Under the pieces are notes generated by a model, which saw only the letters and a list, made by a program, of their open reading frames with translations, searched no databases and was not told the origin of the DNA. Both the position numbers and the translations under genes were made by a program. A stretch of DNA of 64,000 bases from Mycolicibacterium sp. CBMA 234 (lineage in GTDB: Bacteria > Actinomycetota > Actinomycetes > Mycobacteriales > Mycobacteriaceae), in the NCBI RefSeq assembly GCF_009729415.1, contig NZ_MPKW01000001.1:1-64000 (forward strand), given 5' to 3'. Position 1 is the stretch's first letter; each line of letters starts with the position of its first letter. This document shows, piece after piece, positions 53,029 through 61,639 of the stretch.

Positions 53029-53766
53029 ATGGGACGCGTGGACGGAAAAGTTGCACTGATCACTGGCGGCGCACGGGGGATGGGCGCCGCGCATGCCCGG
53101 ATGCTGATTGCCGAGGGCGCCAAGGTCGTCATCGGCGACATCCTTGACGAGCAGGGCGAGGCCCTGGCCGCCGAACTCGGCGACGCGGCCCGCTATGTGC
53201 ACCTTGATGTCACTGACGCCGACCAGTGGGCGGCCGCGGTCAACACCGCCACCGAGCAGTTCGGCTTGCTCAACGTCCTGGTCAACAACGCCGGCATCAG
53301 TGCCCTCGGCAAGATCGGCGAGTTCGACATGGCCAAGTGGCAGAAGTGCATCGACGTCAACCTCACCGGCACGTTCCTGGGCATGCAGGCAGTCGTCGCG
53401 TCGATGCGGGAGGCCGGCAGCGGCTCGATCATCAACATCTCGTCCATCGAAGGCATGCGCGGTGCGACGCTTCTACATGCGTACGTCGCATCCAAGTGGG
53501 CGGTGCGCGGCCTGACGAAGTCGGCGGCCATCGACCTTGGTAAAGACAACATCCGGGTCAACACGGTGCTGCCGGGCTTCATCCGCACGCCGATGACCAA
53601 ATATTTTCCCGACGACATGATGACCGCGCCGCTCGGCCGGCCCGGACAGTCCGATGAGGTAGCGACCTTTGTGGTGTTCCTGGCCAGCGACGAATCGTCG
53701 TTTGCCACCGGCAGCGAGTTCGTCGTCGACGGTGGTCTGACGACCGACGTGCCGCACAAGTTCTGA
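53029..53766 (+). CDS. SDR oxidoreductase, FabG3-like 3-alpha(20-beta)-hydroxysteroid dehydrogenase
   Basis: A 245-residue classical short-chain dehydrogenase. The NAD-binding TGGARGMG is at residues 12-19, NNAG near 84-87, and the catalytic Ser-Tyr-Lys is visible in ISSIEG and HAYVASKWA. The sequence is close to M. tuberculosis FabG3 (Rv2002), which reduces androsterone and related ketosteroids; the shared GDILDE and ARYVHLDVT segments and the whole-length match support this. It is probably an NADH-dependent hydroxysteroid dehydrogenase. The ATG at 53029 begins MGRVDGKVALITGG; the frame is open further upstream through the HAD gene. Confidence 0.88.
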   Translation: MGRVDGKVALITGGARGMGAAHARMLIAEGAKVVIGDILDEQGEALAAELGDAARYVHLDVTDADQWAAAVNTATEQFGLLNVLVNNAGISALGKIGEFDMAKWQKCIDVNLTGTFLGMQAVVASMREAGSGSIINISSIEGMRGATLLHAYVASKWAVRGLTKSAAIDLGKDNIRVNTVLPGFIRTPMTKYFPDDMMTAPLGRPGQSDEVATFVVFLASDESSFATGSEFVVDGGLTTDVPHKF

Positions 53767-53796
53767 CCTCAACGTTTCCGGAACTGCGGGTCTGAC

Positions 53797-53816
53797 GGGG
53801 CACAATAAGGTGCCCC
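53797..53816 (+). terminator. Small GC stem-loop
   Basis: GGGGCAC (53797-53803) and GTGCCCC (53810-53816) with a 6-base AATAAG loop, 30 bases after the stop of the FabG3-like gene. There is no T-run, so termination is only possible. Confidence 0.5.
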
Positions 53817-53880
53817 CACATCGCGCATCCCGTGTTGAAGCGCGTTCAGATCCGGAGGGAGCAGGGCTATATCAACCGAG

Positions 53881-56778
53881 TTGCGCCGCGGTGCAGTGCT
53901 GGGTGCCGTCATTTCCCTGGTGCTGCTGTTCGCATGCACGGGTGATTTGCCGCGCCTGCTGAAGCCCATGAGCCCGGCCGCGGAGGTACAGCTCGCCCAG
54001 GGCTGGCAGCTGGCGTCCACGCAGGGCATGCCGGCCACCGGAGCTCAGGTCAGCACCGCCGGATTTGCCGCCACCGGAACCGGCTGGCACCAGATCAAGC
54101 ACATGCCGGCCAGCGTCCTGCAGGCGCTCGAGGACGACGGCACCTACCCGAACCTCTACTACGCCGACAACATGCTGACGAAGGTTCCGCAGGACCTGTA
54201 CAAGCAGGACTGGTGGTACCGCACGTCGTTCGTCGCGCCGGCGGGACACTCCACCTACCGACTGAACTTTCCTGGCATCAACTACCGGGCTGAGGTCTGG
54301 CTCAATGGGCACCTGATCGCCGACAGCCGTCAGGTCGTCGGCATGTACGCCGATCACGACCTGGATGTGTCCAAATGGATCGATCGCGACCACACCAACA
54401 CGTTGGCGGTCAAGGTCATCCCCGAGCGGGCGCTGCAGGACGTCGACGGCGTGGAACTGGCCGACAGCTGGTTCGATTGGATCAACTGGAACTACCTCGG
54501 GTACCAGGGGCCGGGCAAGAATCCGGCCAACGGCAACTCGTTCGTCTCGGACCGCAACGCGGGCATCCTCAAACCCGTCACCCTGAAGATGTCCGGCGAC
54601 GTGGCGATCACCGATGCCACCGTCAACACCGACCTGCCGCTGCCGCGCACCGACAGCGCGAAACTGAGCGTGCGCTCCGGCCTCTCCAACTACTCCCGCG
54701 AGCGGATCAACGGCGTCGTACAGGCGACCATCAGCCGCGCAGGCAAGCCCACCATCGAAATCCAGCAGCCGGTGACGCTGGCCCCGGGTGAGAGTCGTGA
54801 TGTCACGTTCAGCCCCAATGACTTTGACGAGCTCCGGGTCAAAAACCCTGACCTGTGGTGGCCGTACACCATGGGTAAGCCGGACCTGTATGACCTGCGG
54901 GTGCAGTTCCAGCAGTTCGGTCAGGCCACCGACGAGATTCATCAGCGTTTCGGCATCCGGACCATCGAGCAGGGCCGCGACGGTAGCGAGGACTTCCCGC
55001 AGCTGGGCTCGGGCGGCAACTTCTATCTGAAGGTCAACGGCCGCGACTTCCTGGCGCGCGGGGCCACGTACACGCCTGATCTGCTGTATCGGGATGATCC
55101 GGACCGCGAGACCGCGATCCTGCACTACGTCAAGGATCTGGGTCTGAACATGATCCGGATGGAATCGAAGATTCCCGACGCGCGCTTCATCGAGCAGGCC
55201 GACGAACTCGGCATCCCGCTGATGGTCGGCTGGATGTGCTGCAACCAATGGGAGAAGTGGCCGCAGTGGGACGCGGAGGATCACCGGGTCGCGCAAGACA
55301 GTCTGCGTTCGCAGATTGTGATGTTGCGGTCGCACGCGTCGGCGTTCATCTGGGCCAACGCCAGCGACGGCCATCCGCCGGCTGACATCCTCGCGCAGTA
55401 CCACGACATTCTGCGAAAGCTGCACTGGCAGAACGCCGTTGTCGACACCGTCTCGTCGTACACCACGGATTCGTCGGGCAACCGGCTGTGGGACGGCATT
55501 CAGATGGCCGGCCCGTACACCTGGCGCCCACCGGCGTACTGGTTCGACGGCAACTACGCCGCAGCCCGCGGCGCATCCGCCGAACAGGGCGACAACGAGC
55601 ACATCCCGCCGTTCGCCAGCCTGCGCAAGTTCATCCCGCCGGACAAGCTCTGGCCGATCAACGACATGTGGTACTTCCACGCCGGCTCCAACCCCGGCAA
55701 CGAGGCGTTGGCGAGCATCCGGACCGCCGTCGTACAGCGGTATGGATCGTCCAGTGACGCAGAGGAATTCGCGCGTAAGGCCCAGCTCGCTCACTACGAG
55801 TCGACCCGGGCGCAGTTCGAGTCGTTCGCGGCGCTGGGCTGGGCAGACCACAAGATGACGATCTATTGGATGCTCAACAACCATTGGCCGTCGTTCTTCG
55901 GCAACATCTTCGACTACTACCTGCGGCCCGGCGGCGCGTATTACGGGGCGAAGAAGGGGCTGCAGCCGCTGTCGGTGACGTTCGACTCGTACGCCACGGG
56001 CGATCACAGCAAGGCCAAGATCAGCATCGTCAACCAGAGCCCGGATAACGTCCAGGGCCTGCGCGTTCGTACCCGGGTGTACGACATCAACGGAAACATG
56101 CGCGACGACCGCGTCAGCGATCCGTTCGACGTGGTCTCGGGTGCCGCGGCCGTGGCGATGACGCTGCCGCGCGAGGTGCCGGATTCCCGCGTGTTCTTCG
56201 TCCGCCTCGAACTGCTGAACCCCATCGGCGAGGTCATCGCGGATAACGACTACTGGCAGTCGCAGCAGGACGACATCGGTGATCCGCGCAAGGACGTCGC
56301 TTTCGAACTGCACCAGACCGGGTGGGCCGACATGACGCCGCTCAACACCATGACGCCGTCCCGGCTCGAGGTCAGCGCCGCCGGCTCGATGAACAATGAC
56401 GGGCAGCAGGTCGTGGACGTCACGCTGCACAACCCCACCAAGGAGCTCGCGTTCTTCGAACGGGCGGAACTGACCACCGCGCCCGACGCTGACGAAATTC
56501 TGCCCATCGAGTACAGCGACAACTACGTGACGGTGTACCCGGGCGAGACCACCCACATCCGGGGCCTGGTACCCAGTCCCGGCGTTACTGCGGGTTGGGT
56601 CCGAGTCGGCGGCTACAACAGCCCGCCGGTGACCGTTCCGGTGACGGGCGGCGGGGCCCCGCAGGAGGCGTCGGACGTGGCATCGCGGGGTGGCGTCGCC
56701 GACCCCGGTTACGCCCAGTCCGATGGCCGAGGCGAGTTGCCAGAAGTGATGCCACGCAGTCCCCGGCCCGGCGCATAA
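53881..56778 (+). CDS. Exported GH2 glycoside hydrolase (exo-beta-D-glucosaminidase/endo-beta-mannosidase-like)
   Basis: A 965-residue enzyme of glycoside hydrolase family 2. The N-terminal signal (VLLFAC) could be a lipobox with Cys19. Domains in order: sugar-binding jelly-roll (about 35-235, with FPGINYRAEVWLNG), Ig-like (about 240-345), TIM barrel (about 350-680) and C-terminal beta domains. Catalytic candidates are Asp496 (ANASDGHPP) and Glu568 (ASAEQGDN); their 72-residue spacing equals that of the acid/base and nucleophile of chitosanolytic GH2 enzymes. The substrate is uncertain. The TTG at 53881 is used. An ATA at 53869 has better spacing from GGAGGGA. It is not part of the M. tuberculosis gene set I know. 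Confidence 0.85.
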   Translation: MRRGAVLGAVISLVLLFACTGDLPRLLKPMSPAAEVQLAQGWQLASTQGMPATGAQVSTAGFAATGTGWHQIKHMPASVLQALEDDGTYPNLYYADNMLTKVPQDLYKQDWWYRTSFVAPAGHSTYRLNFPGINYRAEVWLNGHLIADSRQVVGMYADHDLDVSKWIDRDHTNTLAVKVIPERALQDVDGVELADSWFDWINWNYLGYQGPGKNPANGNSFVSDRNAGILKPVTLKMSGDVAITDATVNTDLPLPRTDSAKLSVRSGLSNYSRERINGVVQATISRAGKPTIEIQQPVTLAPGESRDVTFSPNDFDELRVKNPDLWWPYTMGKPDLYDLRVQFQQFGQATDEIHQRFGIRTIEQGRDGSEDFPQLGSGGNFYLKVNGRDFLARGATYTPDLLYRDDPDRETAILHYVKDLGLNMIRMESKIPDARFIEQADELGIPLMVGWMCCNQWEKWPQWDAEDHRVAQDSLRSQIVMLRSHASAFIWANASDGHPPADILAQYHDILRKLHWQNAVVDTVSSYTTDSSGNRLWDGIQMAGPYTWRPPAYWFDGNYAAARGASAEQGDNEHIPPFASLRKFIPPDKLWPINDMWYFHAGSNPGNEALASIRTAVVQRYGSSSDAEEFARKAQLAHYESTRAQFESFAALGWADHKMTIYWMLNNHWPSFFGNIFDYYLRPGGAYYGAKKGLQPLSVTFDSYATGDHSKAKISIVNQSPDNVQGLRVRTRVYDINGNMRDDRVSDPFDVVSGAAAVAMTLPREVPDSRVFFVRLELLNPIGEVIADNDYWQSQQDDIGDPRKDVAFELHQTGWADMTPLNTMTPSRLEVSAAGSMNNDGQQVVDVTLHNPTKELAFFERAELTTAPDADEILPIEYSDNYVTVYPGETTHIRGLVPSPGVTAGWVRVGGYNSPPVTVPVTGGGAPQEASDVASRGGVADPGYAQSDGRGELPEVMPRSPRPGA

Positions 56779-56811
56779 GTCATGATCATGGGTAACGCTA
56801 AGGAGAATTTG

Positions 56812-57030
56812 ATGGCTGACGAACGTTCCGCACTGGCCGAGCGCACCGCCGAAACCGGCTGGACGCGCCACCAGGACGACAGGGTGGACGTCTACATGCG
56901 CGGCACTGCGCGCGTGCGCGTCATCTGGCAGGGCGACGACGTGATCAGCGGCAGCTCCCGCTTCCAGGACGACATCATGGAGTCCTACACCCGTGAACTC
57001 GACACGGTGCGAGCCTGGTTGGCGGGCTGA
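56812..57030 (+). CDS. Small conserved hypothetical protein
   Basis: A 72-residue soluble protein ([19 protein letters not shown]...). It contains a compact alpha/beta pattern, [21 protein letters not shown], with no known motif. AAGGAG lies 8 bases upstream of the ATG at 56812. It sits between the GH2 gene (33-base gap) and cinA (23-base gap) in one direction and may be in one operon with them. No function can be assigned. Confidence 0.7.
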   Translation: MADERSALAERTAETGWTRHQDDRVDVYMRGTARVRVIWQGDDVISGSSRFQDDIMESYTRELDTVRAWLAG

Positions 57031-57053
57031 CGCCAACCCGTAGTGTCACCTGC

Positions 57054-58337
57054 ATGGGCGTACGTGCAGGCATTGTGGTTACCGGGACTGAAGTCCTCAC
57101 CGGCCGAGTCCAGGACCTCAACGGTCCATGGTTGGCGGATCGGCTGCTCGAACTCGGCGTCGAGCTCGCCCACATCACCATCTGTGGTGATCGCCCCGAG
57201 GACATCGAGTCCCAACTGAATTTCCTGGCCGGCCAAGGCGTCGATCTGATCGTCACCAGCGGCGGGTTGGGGCCGACGGCCGACGACATGACGGTCGCCG
57301 TGGTGACCAAATTCTGCGGCCGGGACCTCGTGCTCGACGACGCTCTCGAGGAGCGTATCGCCGAGATCCTCCGGTCGTTCATGGGCCGGTTTCCGGGCGT
57401 CGATTTCGACGCGGTGCGGGCGGCCAACCGTAAGCAGGCGTTGGTGCCCTCAGGTGAGGGCGTCGAAATCCTCGACCCGGTCGGCACCGCACCCGGCGTG
57501 GTGGTGACCAGGAATGGCGGAGCGCCGACGGTGATCGTGTTGCCTGGGCCGCCCCGTGAACTGCAGCCGATGTGGACGCGGGCCATCGAAACCGCCATCG
57601 CCCAACAAGCCGTCGCCGGGCGCACCATCTACGAGCAGGAGACCATCCGGATGTTCGGTCTCCCCGAATCGGGGCTTGCCGAGACCCTGCGGGACGCCGA
57701 AGCGCAGATACCCGGCTTCGCGGGCCTGGAGATCACCACCTGTCTGCGCCGCGGCGAGCTGGAGATCGTCACCCGCTATGAGCCCGCCGCCGCCGAGGCT
57801 TACCAGAAGCTGGCCGCTTTGCTGCGGGAGCGGCATCCGCACGACGTCTTCTCCGAGGACGGTTCACTGGTCGATGACCAAGTGGCACAGCTACTTTCGA
57901 GTCGCACCATCGCCACTGCCGAGTCCTGCACGGCGGGCCTGCTGGCGGCCCGGCTGGCCGACCGGGCGGGCTCCTCGGCCTATCTGGCCGGCGGCGTGGT
58001 GTCGTATTCGAACGAGGCCAAAGCCGAGCTGCTGGGCGTCGACCCCGCTTTGATCGCCAGCCACGGGGCGGTATCCGAACCGGTCGCCGAGGCGATGGCC
58101 GCCGGTGCGCTACAGCGGTTCAGTGCCGACGTCGCGGTGGGCATCACCGGGATCGCCGGGCCGGGCGGCGGCAGCGCTGAAAAGCCGGTCGGCACAGTCT
58201 GTTTCAGCGTCCGCCTGGCCGACGGTACGACACACACCCGGACTCTGATGCTCCCCGGCAACCGGGCCGACATCCGCGAGCGCTCGACGACAGTGGCCAT
58301 GCACATGCTGCGCCGAGTCCTGCGCGGCGAGGCCTGA
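57054..58337 (+). CDS. cinA: CinA-family protein (ADP-ribose pyrophosphatase/NMN amidohydrolase)
   Basis: A 427-residue two-domain enzyme of pyridine nucleotide recycling. The N-terminal MoaB-like domain (about 1-170) has [12 protein letters not shown] and [12 protein letters not shown]. The C-terminal PncC domain (about 265-425) carries [20 protein letters not shown] and [19 protein letters not shown], with the catalytic Ser in the ESCTAG motif. It converts nicotinamide mononucleotide to nicotinic acid mononucleotide. In M. smegmatis CinA has been linked to tolerance of isoniazid-type drugs by cleaving NAD-drug adducts (family knowledge). The orthologue is Rv1901, and the adjacent hydrolase is on the opposite strand as in M. 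tuberculosis. Confidence 0.95.
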   Translation: MGVRAGIVVTGTEVLTGRVQDLNGPWLADRLLELGVELAHITICGDRPEDIESQLNFLAGQGVDLIVTSGGLGPTADDMTVAVVTKFCGRDLVLDDALEERIAEILRSFMGRFPGVDFDAVRAANRKQALVPSGEGVEILDPVGTAPGVVVTRNGGAPTVIVLPGPPRELQPMWTRAIETAIAQQAVAGRTIYEQETIRMFGLPESGLAETLRDAEAQIPGFAGLEITTCLRRGELEIVTRYEPAAAEAYQKLAALLRERHPHDVFSEDGSLVDDQVAQLLSSRTIATAESCTAGLLAARLADRAGSSAYLAGGVVSYSNEAKAELLGVDPALIASHGAVSEPVAEAMAAGALQRFSADVAVGITGIAGPGGGSAEKPVGTVCFSVRLADGTTHTRTLMLPGNRADIRERSTTVAMHMLRRVLRGEA

Positions 58338-58343
58338 TCGGAC

Positions 58344-59261
58344 CTACTGCGCCGCCAGATCGGCGTCCCAGACCTCGAGGATCTTGGCCAGGATATCTTC
58401 TGCCACACCGAGTCCCGCCAAGTGGCTCTCGCCCGGCAACGTGTACAACTCGGCGTCGGCCAGGCGTGCCACGGCGTGCTCGCCGTGGGCAAACGGCACG
58501 ATGTGGTCGGCGTCGCCGTGCCACCAGCGCACGGGCACCTTGATGTCCTCGAGCCGGAAGCCCCAGTCGCGCGCGAAGACAACGACGTCGGCGAACGGTG
58601 CGGCCAGCTGCTTGCGGCTGCCGTTGAGCAGGTCGTCAAGGAACATCGCCTTGAATTCCGGACGGCTCAACAGGTTTCGATCGCCGTCGGGGGAGATGCG
58701 GGCGTACAGATCGAGAGCGGCGGAGCCGAACGGACTGACCAGCTTGATCAGCGAACCGGCCACCCACCGGAGCGGAGCATCGGCGACCTCGATGACGGGC
58801 CGGGCGATCTTGGCCAGCTCCATCAACCCGCTGCTGATGCCGTCTTCGCCGATCAACGGAGCCACACCACCAAGCACCGCGGCCATCACGACCCGGTCGG
58901 GCATGGCGGCTGCGGTAGCCAGGGTGTACGGGCCGCCGCCGGACAGCCCAACCACCGCGAAGCGGTTGATCCCGAGGGTGTCGGCCATGGTCCGGAGGTC
59001 ATCGGTGAACCCGAGCACGTTTTCGTACTGGTACGGCGTCGACGAGCCGATGCCGGGCCGGTCGATCCCGATCAGCCGAATGTTCTTGCGCGCGGCGAAG
59101 GTCCGGGCCTCGGTCGGGATCTGACGGCGCGCGCCAGGAGTGCCGTGCAGCCAGAAAACGGCTCGTCCCTGCGGGTTTCCGAACTCGGCGAAACCAATCT
59201 GGCGGCCTTCGCCGACGGCGATGTTGCCTTCCAGCTTCGGGCGCTCAATCGACATGACCAT
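58344..59261 (-). CDS. Alpha/beta hydrolase
   Basis: A 305-residue alpha/beta-hydrolase. The nucleophile elbow VGLSGGGPYT holds the catalytic Ser, the oxyanion HGTPGARRQ follows the first strand, and WHGDADHIVPF and ESHLAGLG supply the Asp and His. It occupies the position of lipJ (Rv1900c) next to cinA, but the C-terminal adenylate-cyclase domain of LipJ is absent. The substrate is unknown. An ATG at 59255 two codons later is equally possible; neither start has a clear ribosome site. Confidence 0.87.
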   Translation of the reverse strand: MVMSIERPKLEGNIAVGEGRQIGFAEFGNPQGRAVFWLHGTPGARRQIPTEARTFAARKNIRLIGIDRPGIGSSTPYQYENVLGFTDDLRTMADTLGINRFAVVGLSGGGPYTLATAAAMPDRVVMAAVLGGVAPLIGEDGISSGLMELAKIARPVIEVADAPLRWVAGSLIKLVSPFGSAALDLYARISPDGDRNLLSRPEFKAMFLDDLLNGSRKQLAAPFADVVVFARDWGFRLEDIKVPVRWWHGDADHIVPFAHGEHAVARLADAELYTLPGESHLAGLGVAEDILAKILEVWDADLAAQ

Positions 59262-59313
59262 AGCCAAATTGTCGCACGCAGCGTTAGCTCCAGCGACCGT
59301 CGGCGGCCGGCCG

Positions 59314-60288
59314 CTACCCGTCCGAGCGGGCCTCGACGCGCGTGCGCCACAGGCTTGCCGCCGTCGTGACGACGAGGGTCCCGATGATGACGGCCAGAGA
59401 CAGCAGCGTCGGGATCTGCGGCACCGGCACGTGGTGGCCGCCGTTGATGAACGGCAGCGTGTTCTCGTGCAGCGCATGCAGGACGAGCTTCACGCCGATG
59501 AACGCGAGGATGAAGGCAAGTCCCTGCGACAGGTACACCAGCCGCTTGAGCATGTCGCCGAGCAGGAAGTACAGCTGGCGCAGACCCATCAGCGCGAAGA
59601 CGTTCGCGGTGAACACCAGGTACGGCTCCTGGGTAAGGCCGTAGATGGCCGGGATCGAGTCGAGTGCGAACAGCAGGTCGGTGGTCCCCAGCGCGACGAT
59701 GACCAGGAGCATCGGGGTCAGCACCCGCTTGCCGGCCACTGTGGTGTGCAACCGAGTGCCGTCCCATTGATCAGAGGTCTTCAGGTACTTGCGGGCGAAC
59801 CGCACCATCGAGTTCTCTGCGTCGTCGTCGTGCTCGGTGTCCCGGGCCAGCTTGATCGCGGTGTAAACCAGGAATGCGCCGAAGACGTAGAAGATCCAGG
59901 AGAACTGCGAAATGGCAACGGCGCCAAGGGCTATGAAGATGCCCCGGAAGATCAGCGCCAGAATGATGCCGATCAACAGGACCTGCTGCTGCAGGATTCT
60001 TGGCACCTTGAAGCTGGCCATGATGATCAGGAAGATGAACAGGTTGTCGACCGACAGGCTGTACTCGGTGAGCCAGCCGGCGAAGTACTGGATGCCGAAG
60101 TCGGTGCCGTGGAACTGCCAGACCCAGACGCCGAACGCCACTGCGAGTCCGACGTACAACGCAAGGTAACCGGCGGTTTCGCGGGTGCTGGGTTCATGGG
60201 GCCGGCGTCCGATCACCAGCACGTCGAACAGCAGCACAGCAACCGTCACACCGACGGTGATAAACCATTCCAGCTGAGAAACATTCAT
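59314..60288 (-). CDS. TerC family membrane protein (probable manganese exporter)
   Basis: A 324-residue membrane protein with about nine helices. Key family motifs are SVDNLFIFLIIMASFKVP and LGTTDLLFALDSIPAIYGLT, whose buried Asp residues are thought to bind metal. TerC proteins of this type export Mn2+, partly to load exoenzymes and to avoid toxicity. The upstream leader carries a yybP-ykoY riboswitch, which directly supports a manganese role. GGAGGC lies near the start within the riboswitch expression platform. Confidence 0.92.
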   Translation of the reverse strand: MNVSQLEWFITVGVTVAVLLFDVLVIGRRPHEPSTRETAGYLALYVGLAVAFGVWVWQFHGTDFGIQYFAGWLTEYSLSVDNLFIFLIIMASFKVPRILQQQVLLIGIILALIFRGIFIALGAVAISQFSWIFYVFGAFLVYTAIKLARDTEHDDDAENSMVRFARKYLKTSDQWDGTRLHTTVAGKRVLTPMLLVIVALGTTDLLFALDSIPAIYGLTQEPYLVFTANVFALMGLRQLYFLLGDMLKRLVYLSQGLAFILAFIGVKLVLHALHENTLPFINGGHHVPVPQIPTLLSLAVIIGTLVVTTAASLWRTRVEARSDG

Positions 60289-60319
60289 TTGAGGGTGCCT
60301 CCGGGCGTCACAAAACGAC

Positions 60320-60414
60320 CGAGGTCTCTACCACCGCCGAAGCGGCCCACGGCACCGGCTACCCGACGTTGGGCAACGTGATGACGACACCGCGGCGAAG
60401 GAATACTCCCCTCG
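60320..60414 (-). ncRNA. yybP-ykoY manganese riboswitch
   Basis: Read on the minus strand, the leader has CGAGG-GGAGUA near the 5' end (from 60414), a central GUCGUCAUCAC and AGAGACCUCG at the 3' end (to 60320). P1 forms from CGAGG with CCUCG. The GGGGAGUA, GUCGUCA and AGACC elements match the conserved parts of the yybP-ykoY family as I know it from the Lactococcus example. It is 32 bases upstream of terC; the loops and P1 position fit translational or transcriptional control of a Mn2+ exporter. Confidence 0.82.
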
Positions 60415-60470
60415 AGTCCATTATCGCAGACTCAGGGGCCCAGCACCGACATATGGGTGGGTGGGCCGGG

Positions 60471-61217
60471 TCACGCAGTGATCAGCACGGTCAGCTGTGT
60501 GCCGTCGCGCTCGACGCGCATCCCGGCGCGCCGGGCGACTGCGGCGACCGCGGCAGCGTCGTCAGGCTCGGCCCGGCTACCGGCCAGCGCGCGGGCCAGA
60601 CGGCCCTTGTGAGCCTTGTTGAAGTGACTGACGACGGTGCGGCGACCGTCCGGGTGTTCTGTGTAGACGTCGACGGTCACCGCGCCCGGAATCTTGCCGA
60701 GGGCTTCGTACGAGCCGGATCGCAGGTCGACGACCAACTCTTGATCGTGGAGCTCAGCCAGTACCGGTTCCAGGACGGGCTTCCACCGACTGGCGAGGGT
60801 GCCGCCGGCGGGCAGTTTCGACGATGCGGACAGTCGGTAAGCCGGGATCGGATCGTCGGCGCGCAGCAGGCCGAACAGCGCGGATCCGACGGCCAGCCGG
60901 GCCCGCGCGCGGGACGCGGTAGCGCCGCGCAGCGAGCCGACGTCGAGGGCGTCGTACAGCACCCCGGTGTAGCGCTCGATGGCCGGCATCGTCGGCGCAC
61001 TGTGCAGTTCGGCGTTGCGCTGGATCTCCGTGTCCTGCGAGGCCGAGATGGAGAGGGCCTTGCGGCTGGCTTCCGGGTTGCCGGCCAAGGCGACGAGTTC
61101 GCCGACCAAGGCAGTCCGCAACGGCGTGAGTTCGGGCACACTCAACGCGCTCAGCTGCAACGGTGGTCCGTCCCCACCTGGGCGCTTGGTCTCCGAGGGT
61201 GGCAGCAGCACGATCAC
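60471..61217 (-). CDS. yaaA: Peroxide stress protein YaaA (DUF328)
   Basis: A 248-residue protein that in E. coli limits free iron during oxidative stress. The N-terminal VIVLLPPSETKRPGG and the motifs RYTGVLYDALD and FNKAHKGRLARAL are typical of YaaA/UPF0246. It begins with a GTG at 61217, which matches the usual first residues; the longer in-frame ATG at 61271 would add 18 residues not seen in the family. The mode of action is not fully known. The stop lies about 55 bases upstream of the riboswitch, so it may be cotranscribed with terC or separate. Confidence 0.88.
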   Translation of the reverse strand: MIVLLPPSETKRPGGDGPPLQLSALSVPELTPLRTALVGELVALAGNPEASRKALSISASQDTEIQRNAELHSAPTMPAIERYTGVLYDALDVGSLRGATASRARARLAVGSALFGLLRADDPIPAYRLSASSKLPAGGTLASRWKPVLEPVLAELHDQELVVDLRSGSYEALGKIPGAVTVDVYTEHPDGRRTVVSHFNKAHKGRLARALAGSRAEPDDAAAVAAVARRAGMRVERDGTQLTVLITA

Positions 61218-61398
61218 GGCGAAGACGGTAGCCGACCATTGTTGGTACGGCACGTACCATCTACCTGTCAATCATGGGTGTTTGCTTTGCCGCTGCGGTC
61301 GTGGTGGCCTAAAGTTCGGTACCTACTGACGTCGGGGCTGAGGTCAGTAGGCCGAGGTTCCATGCCTGCGGTGATTACCAGGAAATGCTGGGGTGGTT

Positions 61399-61620
61399 AT
61401 GGGTAGGAACGCCAAGTTCGCCGTTGACATGCGGGTTCGGGTCAACCGGGGCGATCAGAAGGACGTGCGCGGTGTCATCGTCGAGGATTACGGCGACCAC
61501 GCCGGGTATTCGGTCGATGTCGGTGAGGACCATATTGTCGACGCCGCACGCCGCTGGGCCGTTCTGCTGGACAGCGGATCTCTCGTCTTTGCCGACGACG
61601 CGCACCTGAAGCCGGAGTAA
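61399..61620 (+). CDS. Small conserved hypothetical protein
   Basis: A 73-residue protein (MGRNAKFAVDMRVRVNRGDQ...) with alternating strands, such as VRVNRGDQKDVRGVIVEDY and VDVGEDHIVDAARRWAVLL. It looks like a small SH3-like or KOW-like barrel, which is an impression only. A GTG six bases upstream is in frame. It is convergent with the phosphodiesterase gene (19-base gap). Function unknown. Confidence 0.7.
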   Translation: MGRNAKFAVDMRVRVNRGDQKDVRGVIVEDYGDHAGYSVDVGEDHIVDAARRWAVLLDSGSLVFADDAHLKPE

Positions 61621-61639
61621 TCCGCCTCACACCTTTCGG

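Noticed and set aside
53872-57036. A 1054-codon open frame on the minus strand opposite the GH2 gene
   Set aside because: It is the high-GC shadow of the GH2 gene: low-complexity Arg/Val/Gly-rich translation, no family features, while the plus-strand frame has a full enzyme with catalytic motifs.
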